The notes beneath the pieces were generated by a model that did not search any database, had not been told where the DNA came from, and worked only from the letters and a program-made list of their open reading frames with translations. A stretch of 64,000 bases of DNA from Hymenobacter psychrophilus (GTDB taxonomy: Bacteria; Bacteroidota; Bacteroidia; Cytophagales; Hymenobacteraceae), in assembly GCF_900107135.1 (NCBI RefSeq), contig NZ_FNOV01000010.1, positions 143,895 to 207,894 on the forward strand, in the 5' to 3' direction. Position 1 is the first letter of the stretch; each line of letters starts with the position of its first letter. Both the position numbers and the translations under genes were made by a program. Positions 58,801-64,000 of the stretch are shown piece after piece.

Positions 58801-60498
58801 ATACAGACTGAAATGCTCGGCCAGCGGGCCCAGGGCGAGGGCCGGGAAGAAGGCCAGGGCGGCGATAATCCAGATGACGAAGAAGACCATGAGGCCGAAG
58901 GTGGCCGTGTCGACGCGCAGGGTGCCGGCGCTTTCGGGAGTGTACTTTTTGCGGGCCAGCAGGCCGGCAATGGCCACCGGCCCGATGATGGGCAGGTAGC
59001 GGCTCAGCAGCAGCACCACGCCGGTACTGATGTTCCAGAAGGGCGTGTTGTCGCCGAGGCCCTCGAAGCCCGAGCCGTTGTTGGCGGCCGAGGACGTGAA
59101 CTCGTAGAGCATTTCCGAAAAGCCGTGGTAGCCGGGGTTGGCCAGCCAGCCGGCGTACTCGGTGGGGTTGCTCACGTAGAGGTGGGCGGCCAGGGCCGTG
59201 CCAGCCAGAATCAGCAGCGGGTGCAGCAGGGCCACGAGGAGGGCGATTTTCATTTCCCGGGCCTCGATTTTCTTACCCAGCAGCTCGGGCGTGCGCCCCA
59301 CCATCAGCCCCGAGATGAACACGGCAATAATGACGAACACGAAGAAGTTGAGCAGGCCCACGCCCACGCCGCCGTAGAAGGCATTGGTCATCATGCCCAG
59401 CATCTCACTCATGCCCGAAATTGGCATGTGCGAATCGTGCATGGAGTTGACCGAGCCGCACGAGATGATGGTATTGGTGATGCCCCAGTAGGCCGAGGCG
59501 GCCGCACCCAGCCGGATTTCCTTGCCTTCCATGGCGCCCAGACTCATATCGGCGCCCATCCGGGCGATGGCGGGGTTGCCCTGCATCTCATAGTAGACGG
59601 TGGGGACCAGCAGCAGAAAAAAGCCGGCCGTCATCACGCCGAATACCATGTAGGAAAGCTTGCGCCGGCGCAGGTAGAAGCCCAGGGCAAACACCATCGC
59701 AATCGGAATCAGGACCAGCGCGAAGTTCTCGACCATGTTGGTGAGGTAGGTCGGGTTTTCGAGGGGGTGGGCCGAGTTGGCCCCGAAGAAGCCGCCGCCG
59801 TTGGTGCCCAGCTCCTTGATGGCAACCATGGCGGCGACCGGGCCGCGGCTCACGGCCGTGGTGTCGCCCTGCAGCGTGATGAGGGGCTGCTTGCCGGCAA
59901 ACGTCATGGGCGTGCCCTGAGACACCAGCACCAGCGCCACGAGCAGCGAAATGGGCAGCAGTACCCGCGTCAGGCTCTTGACGAAGTAGTCGTAGAAGTT
60001 GCCCAGCTTTTCGGCGCTGCCTTCTTTGAGGGCGTTGAACACAACCACGCAGGCGGCCATGCCGGTAGCGGCCGACACGAACTGCAGGAACATAATGACC
60101 ACCACCTGCGAGAGGTACGACAGGCCCGACTCGCCCGAGTAGTGCTGCAAATTGCAGTTCACCAGAAATGAAATGGCGGTGTTGAACGCTAAATCGGGCG
60201 CCATGGAGGGGTTGGCGTCGGGGTTGAGCGGCAGGCTGCCCTGGGTGCAGAGCACGAGTATGGCGAAGAGAAACCACACCAGATTGATGGTGAGCAAAGC
60301 CACCAGGTGCTGCTGCCAGCGCATGCCCCGGCTGGCATCAATGCCGCCGGCGCGGAACAGCAGGCGCTCGAGCGGCGCCAGGAAATCGGACCAGCTTTGG
60401 TCGCCACGGTACACGGTGGCTAGGTAGCGGCCCAGCGGAATGGCCAGCAGCACCGTCGCGCCAAAGATGACGGCAATGCCAAGAAGTTCAGAGAACAT
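58798..60498 (-). CDS. kdpA: Potassium-transporting ATPase subunit A
   Basis: 566 residues with about ten membrane helices. The selectivity-loop motifs of the KdpA/SKT fold are present: FNTAISFLVNCNLQHYSGE, IKELGTNGGGFFGANSAHPLENP, SCGSVNSMHDSHMP and FTSSAANNGSGFEGL. It forms the high-affinity potassium entry of KdpFABC. Start ATG 60498. KdpF lies 84 bases upstream. Confidence 0.96.
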   Translation of the reverse strand: MFSELLGIAVIFGATVLLAIPLGRYLATVYRGDQSWSDFLAPLERLLFRAGGIDASRGMRWQQHLVALLTINLVWFLFAILVLCTQGSLPLNPDANPSMAPDLAFNTAISFLVNCNLQHYSGESGLSYLSQVVVIMFLQFVSAATGMAACVVVFNALKEGSAEKLGNFYDYFVKSLTRVLLPISLLVALVLVSQGTPMTFAGKQPLITLQGDTTAVSRGPVAAMVAIKELGTNGGGFFGANSAHPLENPTYLTNMVENFALVLIPIAMVFALGFYLRRRKLSYMVFGVMTAGFFLLLVPTVYYEMQGNPAIARMGADMSLGAMEGKEIRLGAAASAYWGITNTIISCGSVNSMHDSHMPISGMSEMLGMMTNAFYGGVGVGLLNFFVFVIIAVFISGLMVGRTPELLGKKIEAREMKIALLVALLHPLLILAGTALAAHLYVSNPTEYAGWLANPGYHGFSEMLYEFTSSAANNGSGFEGLGDNTPFWNISTGVVLLLSRYLPIIGPVAIAGLLARKKYTPESAGTLRVDTATFGLMVFFVIWIIAALAFFPALALGPLAEHFSLY

Positions 60499-60582
60499 AG
60501 TAGGTATGAATTGTCATGTACGAGTTGTCAGTTTTCGGTAGGATGCGGTTTGCGCGCTGGCAACTGAAAACTGGCAGCGGCA

Positions 60583-60663
60583 TTAAAATTTTTCCGGGCG
60601 CAGGAGCACATAGCAGAGGTAGGCGAACGTGGCCAGCCCGAGCAGCAGCAGGGCAATCATCAT
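60583..60663 (-). CDS. kdpF: KdpF small membrane subunit
   Basis: 26 residues (two adjacent ATG codons at 60663 and 60660). The sequence has the KdpF pattern: MIALLLLGLATFAYLCYVLL followed by RPEKF at the C-terminus. One membrane helix. KdpF stabilises the pump by sitting between KdpA and KdpB. It lies 14 bases after the 31-residue microprotein gene and 84 bases before kdpA. Confidence 0.9.
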   Translation of the reverse strand: MMIALLLLGLATFAYLCYVLLRPEKF

Positions 60664-60677
60664 GGCGAGGGCGCGGG

Positions 60678-60773
60678 TTAGATGTGGTCGAAAAAGCCGA
60701 CCGATTTGTAGAAGAGCCAGAAGCCGGCAAGGCCGGTGGCCGTTAGTAGCGGAAGCAGCAGGGCAGCAGACAT
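60678..60773 (-). CDS. 31-residue membrane microprotein before KdpF
   Basis: ATG 60773 to TAA 60678. A single hydrophobic helix (LLLPLLTATGLAGFWLFY) is followed by KSVGFFDHI. It is not KdpF, which is encoded next, but has similar size and topology. It is the first open frame after the putative sigma-54 module, so it would be the first product of the operon. I infer an accessory subunit or regulator of the pump; there is no known function to cite. Confidence 0.6.
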   Translation of the reverse strand: MSAALLLPLLTATGLAGFWLFYKSVGFFDHI

Positions 60774-60806
60774 AGGGAAGCGTTGGGGTTGGTGTGCCAG
60801 CCCGCT

Positions 60807-60962
60807 TGCCAATCCCGGCCCGGTTTCGGCGCCGGGTCTTCTACCGAGGTCTACTCGACTGTTTATCAGGCCCTAATTTTATTGCCCGCTCCGGCGCGGC
60901 TGGCCCGAACGCAAAAAACCGAGTCGTTCTGACCCGGTGTGGTGGTCAGAACAACCCGGTTG
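60807..60962 (-). promoter_or_regulatory. Putative sigma-54 promoter and activator site of the kdp operon
   Basis: On the minus strand CGGGCCGGGATTGGCA (60807-60822) has GG and GC 10 bases apart, matching the -24/-12 rule in part. 41 bases upstream lies TTATCAGGCC; 94 bases upstream lies 60916-60962, with an 18-base imperfect inverted repeat whose inner 9 bp (GTTCTGACC / GGTCAGAAC) are perfect. The regulator at 61097 is of the sigma-54-activating type. The remaining bases to 61096 contain only the repeat at 61005. Confidence 0.65.
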
Positions 60963-61004
60963 GGGGTGGCGTGAAGCGTGAGCGTCCCAGAGCGTCCCAG
61001 AACT

Positions 61005-61076
61005 GAAGCCCTGGGCTATGCTTAATCGTAGAGCAAAGTGGAGTGCGGACTCCGTAGCCCAGGGTTTTAACCCTGG
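61005..61076. repeat. Inverted repeat of CCCTGGGCTA words after the response regulator gene
   Basis: AGCCCTGGGCTA (61007-61018) pairs with TAGCCCAGGG (61055-61064), and AGGGTTTTAACCCT (61061-61074) is a small hairpin. It follows the stop of the response regulator on the minus strand and resembles the core of the repeat at 24001. Confidence 0.7.
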
Positions 61077-61096
61077 GGCGCCCGGGCCGTGGGCGT

Positions 61097-62455
61097 CTAT
61101 CCTATCCCGTACTCCTGGATTTTCCGGTACAGCGTTTTGGTGCCGATGCCCAGCTGGCGGGCGGCTTCCATTTTGTTGCCGCCGGTTTCGTGTAGCACCC
61201 GGACAATCTGCTGCTTTTCCATAGTGCGCAGGGTGCGGTCGGCGGCGGCGGCCGGGGTGGCGGGGTCGGGCTGGAAGTGGTGGAACTCGGCGGGCAAATC
61301 GTCGGTAGTCAGCTGCTCGCCGTCGGCCAGGATGACGGCCCGCTCCAGCACGTTCTTCAGCTCCCGCACGTTGCCGCGCCAGTCGTGGCGGCGCAGCTGC
61401 TCCAGGGCCTCGGGCTCCAGTCCGCGCAGGCGGCGGCCTAGCTTCGCGGCGAAGAAGCGCAGGAAGTATTCGGCCAGCACTGGCACGTCGGCGCGGCGCT
61501 CGTTGAGGCCTGGCACCGGCACCGTGAACACGGCTAGTCGGTAGTACAAATCGGGCCGGAACTGGCCGACGGCGGCTTCCTGTTGCAGGTTGCGGTTGGT
61601 GGCCGCCACCAGCCGCACGTCCACGGTGGTAGGCCGGGTGTCGCCGAGCTTGGTGAACTGCCGGGTTTCGAGCACCCGCAGAAACTTGGCCTGCACGCTC
61701 AACTCCAGCTCCCCGATTTCGTCCAGAAACAGCGTGCCGCCGTGGGCCGCTTCCAGTAGGCCCTTCTTATCGGCCAGCGCGCCCGTAAACGCTCCCTTTT
61801 TATAGCCAAACAGTTCCGATTCGAGCAAATCCCGGGGGAAGGCCGAGCAGTTGACGGCCACAAAGGGCTTGCCCCGCCGGGCGCTGGCCTGGTGGATGGC
61901 CTGGGCAAACAGCTCCTTGCCCGCTCCGGTGGGGCCTTCCAGCAGCACGGTGCTATCCGTGGGGGCGGCGCGGCGGGCCAGCCGCTGGGCCTCCAGCAAG
62001 GCCGGCGACGAGCCAATCATGCTCTCGAAGGTGTACTGGGCACCCACCTGCTGCTCCAGCTCGGCCACCCGCCGCCGCAGCCGGGCCTTTTCCACGGCGC
62101 GGTCCACGACCACCACCAACTGGTCGTCGGAGTCGCCTTTGGTCAGGTAGTCGAACGCGCCCTCTTTCATGGCCCGCACGCTGTCGGGAATGGTGCCGTA
62201 GGCCGTCAGCAGGATGATTTCAGCCAACGGAGCCTTGGCCCGGTAGCGGGGCAGCAGGTCGAGGCCGTAGCCGTCGGGCAGCTTCACATCGGATAGCACC
62301 ACCAACACCTCATCGGCGTGCTGGGCCAGGTCTTCGAGGCCCCGGCGGGCGTCGGGGGCCTGCCGCACGGTGTAGCCCTCCAGCTCCAGCATGCGGGCAA
62401 TGGCCTGGCGCAGCGGCGCTTCGTCGTCAATGATGAGCAGGGTTCCGTCGGGCAT
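61097..62455 (-). CDS. Sigma-54-dependent response regulator, NtrC type
   Basis: 452 residues from ATG 62455. The receiver domain has acidic Asp10/Asp11, phospho-acceptor Asp56 (VVLSDVKLPDG), Thr84 and Lys106. The AAA+ domain has Walker A GPTGAGKE at 174-181 and the sigma-54 contact loop GAFTGA at 221-226. The C-terminal Fis-type helix-turn-helix (NKMEAARQLGIGTKTLYRKI) binds DNA. It lies just upstream of the kdp genes in place of the usual OmpR-type KdpE. With the kinase at 51250 it would switch on the modules at 60807 and 56448. Confidence 0.93.
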   Translation of the reverse strand: MPDGTLLIIDDEAPLRQAIARMLELEGYTVRQAPDARRGLEDLAQHADEVLVVLSDVKLPDGYGLDLLPRYRAKAPLAEIILLTAYGTIPDSVRAMKEGAFDYLTKGDSDDQLVVVVDRAVEKARLRRRVAELEQQVGAQYTFESMIGSSPALLEAQRLARRAAPTDSTVLLEGPTGAGKELFAQAIHQASARRGKPFVAVNCSAFPRDLLESELFGYKKGAFTGALADKKGLLEAAHGGTLFLDEIGELELSVQAKFLRVLETRQFTKLGDTRPTTVDVRLVAATNRNLQQEAAVGQFRPDLYYRLAVFTVPVPGLNERRADVPVLAEYFLRFFAAKLGRRLRGLEPEALEQLRRHDWRGNVRELKNVLERAVILADGEQLTTDDLPAEFHHFQPDPATPAAAADRTLRTMEKQQIVRVLHETGGNKMEAARQLGIGTKTLYRKIQEYGIG

Positions 62456-62476
62456 AGAAGAAGTCTTAGGCAAAGA

Positions 62477-62626
62477 TTAGCCTAATATTATTGAGAGAAA
62501 TGCTCCGAACTCAACCCCATTCACTCTGCATGGCTTTTTGACGGCCTGCATAAACGCGCAAGCAGTAAAGTCTCCATACTTACTGGTCGTTCTGTATGCT
62601 TTAATGGCCTCAAAATTTCTTCGCAT
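62477..62626 (-). CDS. Possible 49-residue protein upstream of the response regulator
   Basis: ATG 62626 to TAA 62477, preceded by AAGGAGGAG. The product is basic at the N-terminus (MRRNFEAIKAYRTTSKYGD) and ends in a hydrophobic stretch. Base composition is more AT-rich than that of its neighbours, and the frame stays open without an ATG for about 60 more codons upstream, so it may be the remnant of a longer gene cut by the mobile elements. The family is not recognised. Confidence 0.3.
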   Translation of the reverse strand: MRRNFEAIKAYRTTSKYGDFTACAFMQAVKKPCRVNGVEFGAFLSIILG

Positions 62627-62770
62627 CTCCTCCTTTACTTGTACAGCCCAAACAGGGGCAGTGGGGAATAAAAACCCAATTAAATAAGGAGAGAATGGTT
62701 CAGTAAACCTGTTCAGGCAGCAAGGTTCAGCAAAGGCAGCCTTGCCGATAAGAAAGCTGAACTTAGCTAA

Positions 62771-62833
62771 ATGAAAATCGGCTACGCCCGCGTCTCGACC
62801 CGCGACCAGAATCTGGAATTACAACTCCACTTC
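62771..62833 (+). pseudogene. Truncated start of a serine recombinase (resolvase/invertase)
   Basis: The first 18-20 codons read MKIGYARVSTRDQNLELQL, the classic N-terminus of resolvase/invertase recombinases with catalytic Ser in RVST. The frame is then interrupted by the end of an IS element. No continuation is found on the other side of that element, where another IS begins, so only this stub remains. Confidence 0.85.
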
Positions 62834-62836
62834 CTA

Positions 62837-63663
62837 GGGCGTGTTCTCAGTTAAGATAGAGGGTGAAGATTCGTGCGCACAGGAATGCTTCAAAGGAAGC
62901 GTCGAGATTATCGTAGCGGGTGGCGAGTCGTCGGTGTTGTTTGAGCTTGTTAAAGGTCTGCTCGACGTGGTGACGCTTGGCATAGGCGCCTGGGTCGCAA
63001 TGGGGCACGTTTCGTCGGCGGGGCGTGGGTGCAATGACGGCCACCGCCCCGCTACAGGCAATCAAGCCGCGTAAGGCGTCGCTGTCGTAGGCCGTGTCGG
63101 CTACCACTTCGCAGGCCGCAGCCAAGTGTGGGGCCAGCACCCAGGCCGCTTGCAGACAGTAGCCCGCTTGGCCGGGTGTCAGCCGCCAGTTGAGCACGTT
63201 GCCCGCCCCATCGCAGCCTAGGTGCAGCTTACTGGTGCGCCCGCCCCGGCTGCGGCCGATGGCTTGTTGGCCTTTTGTTTGGCCGCTCCGGCTGCGTGCT
63301 GGTGCACCCGAATGCTGGTCGAATCGAGCTGCACCTGGCCCTGACGCAGCTGCGGAATCCGCCGGTTGTGAGCGATGAGTCAGTGGGCCACCCGTTCCCA
63401 TACCCCAGAATCACGCCAGCGAGCGAAGCGCACATACACCCGATGCCAGTGGCCCAAGTGGGGTGGCAGGTAGCGCCAGCCGACACCCGTGTGGCCCAGC
63501 CACAGCACGGCCTCGACAAAGCCGCGTGTGTCGCGCGCCGTTGTACCGCGGCAATTAGCTTAGCCCGGCAGTAGGGGCGACAACTCCGCCCACATCGAAT
63601 CGGTCAGTAAGGTGCGGTCTGCGTTCATCTTCCTAAATTAACCAATCAACTGAGAACACGCCC
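62837..63663 (-). mobile_element. IS5-type insertion sequence with TA target duplication
   Basis: Terminal inverted repeats GGGCGTGTTCTCAGTT (62837) and AACTGAGAACACGCCC (to 63663) are perfect over at least 16 bases and flanked on both sides by TA, the target duplication typical of the IS427-like group. Length about 827 bases. It encodes one transposase split in two frames, read on the minus strand. It sits exactly at the broken recombinase stub. Confidence 0.88.
62847..63628 (-). pseudogene. IS5/IS427-type transposase, two frames, first one with a premature stop
   Basis: The first frame starts at ATG 63628 (MNADRTLLTDSMWAELSPLL) but meets TAA after 22 codons. The same frame then continues with RDTRGFVEAVLWLGHTGVGW and HRVYVRFARWRDSGVWERV. 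The second frame (to 62847) has GRSRGGRTSKLHLGCD, ADTAYDSDALR and HHVEQTFNKLKQHRRLATRYDN, holding the DDE residues. In this group the two frames are normally joined by frameshifting; the early stop suggests this copy is inactive unless it is read through. Confidence 0.82.
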
Positions 63664-63667
63664 TAGA

Positions 63668-64000
63668 CTGTGTGGACAGTCATCGGAGCCAATCGAGGGC
63701 GGCGAGCAGGTGAGCGCCGGCTAAGAAGCAGGTGGCGGTTTTCTCGTAGCGGGTGGCAAAGCCCCGCGCCTCCTTAAGCCGGCCAAAGAAGCGTTCGACT
63801 TTGTTGCGGTCCGCATACAGGTTCTCATCATAGGCCCGCTGGTCTATCCGGTTGGCCTTAGGCGGAATCACGGCTTGCGCGTGTTGCCCGGCCACAGCCG
63901 CTAGCACGGCGTTCGTGTCGTAGGCCTTATCGGCCACCACAGCGCCGGGCTTTTCGGGCAGGGCGGCCAGCAGTTCCGGTAGCACGGTGCAATCGGCTTG
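63668..64000 (-). mobile_element. Second IS5-type element, cut by the window edge
   Basis: The frame ending at 63680 runs to the right edge and has VVADKAYDTNAVLAAVAGQ, VIPPKANRIDQRAYDENLY and NKVERFFGRLKEARGFATRYEK, the second catalytic Asp and the Glu region of IS5-type transposases. GACTGTGTGGACAGTC at 63667 is probably its terminal repeat, directly beside the first IS. The N-terminus of the transposase lies outside. Confidence 0.85.

Noticed and set aside
60790..60807. Alternative -24/-12 reading TTGGCAAGCGGGCTGGCA upstream of the microprotein
   Set aside because: GG to GC spacing is 11, not the strict 10 of sigma-54 promoters. The shifted reading CGGGCCGGGATTGGCA has the right spacing and is conserved before kdpC.
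6371..61076. CRISPR array
   Set aside because: Repeats seen are inverted hairpins with arms facing each other, not evenly spaced direct repeats; no cas gene is present.
1..64000. tRNA or rRNA genes
   Set aside because: No cloverleaf with a T-loop GTTCRANNC and matching acceptor stem, and no rRNA-like stretch, was found by eye; a covariance-model scan would settle it.

Overview
The window looks like a chromosome segment of a GC-rich Bacteroidota, most likely Hymenobacter or a close relative. This rests on two SusC/SusD pairs, type IX secretion (T9SS) C-terminal sorting domains, many lipoproteins, Bacteroidetes-type TAnnTTTG promoter boxes, and dispersed intergenic hairpin repeats in high-GC DNA. 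The taxonomic call is inference; no rRNA or tRNA gene was seen.

Layout. 1-8.2 kb: a cut-off cysteine hydrolase, then a minus-strand group (FAD/NAD oxidoreductase, membrane 4Fe-4S protein, processive family 2 glycosyltransferase, GNAT), two more glycosyltransferases and a DUF547 protein. 8.4-9.1 kb: an orphan C-terminal fragment of valyl-tRNA synthetase. 9.3-41.6 kb: a large alginate utilisation locus. It has PL6 (two), PL7 and PL17 lyases, two SusCD pairs, an esterase, a beta-helix lipoprotein, a T9SS cargo protein, KdgF, a DEH-reductase-type SDR, an MFS uronate transporter, KDG kinase, KDPG aldolase, FBPase and a LacI-type regulator. Three copies of a 12-bp-period palindromic operator lie before the first PL6 gene, before the second SusC gene, and between the second PL6 gene and the regulator. 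The proposed flow is: surface and periplasmic lyases cut alginate, SusCD imports oligomers, PL17 and PL6 release unsaturated uronate, KdgF and the SDR convert it through DEH to KDG, then kinase and aldolase give pyruvate and glyceraldehyde-3-phosphate.

30.3-32.8 kb and 41.6-50.1 kb: an envelope system of unknown function, probably the most novel content. An ECF sigma factor, a small membrane anti-sigma candidate and a STAS-like protein precede two repeats of a YHYH lipoprotein / YwqK-MORN lipoprotein / SCO-type copper-chaperone cassette, with a Spy/CpxP-like sensor candidate between them and a T9SS arylsulfotransferase-like protein after them. Two more YHYH genes and a membrane protein sit about 15 kb away inside the alginate region. 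Five near-identical promoter-like sequences (GCGCAGGGTT, 12-13 nt, GCATCT on the minus strand) precede the sigma gene, the anti-sigma candidate, the STAS-like gene, the first YHYH operon and the distant YHYH pair, which points to one autoregulated sigma regulon.

51.2-62.5 kb: a minus-strand potassium-uptake locus with a sigma-54-type response regulator, a 31-residue membrane microprotein, KdpF, KdpA, KdpB, KdpC, an outer-membrane barrel, a KdpD sensor lacking its kinase, and a separate histidine kinase. A duplicated control module (upstream palindrome-like block, TTATCAGGCC, then a -24/-12-like element) sits before the microprotein gene and again before kdpC with matching internal spacing. 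62.6-64 kb: a truncated serine recombinase start, a complete IS5-type element with 2-bp target duplication and a broken first ORF, and a second IS5-type transposase leaving the window. A truncated IS5-type transposase is also present at 50.4-51.0 kb. Perfect or near-perfect long inverted repeats of at least three families lie between genes, and one lies inside the start of an SCO gene.
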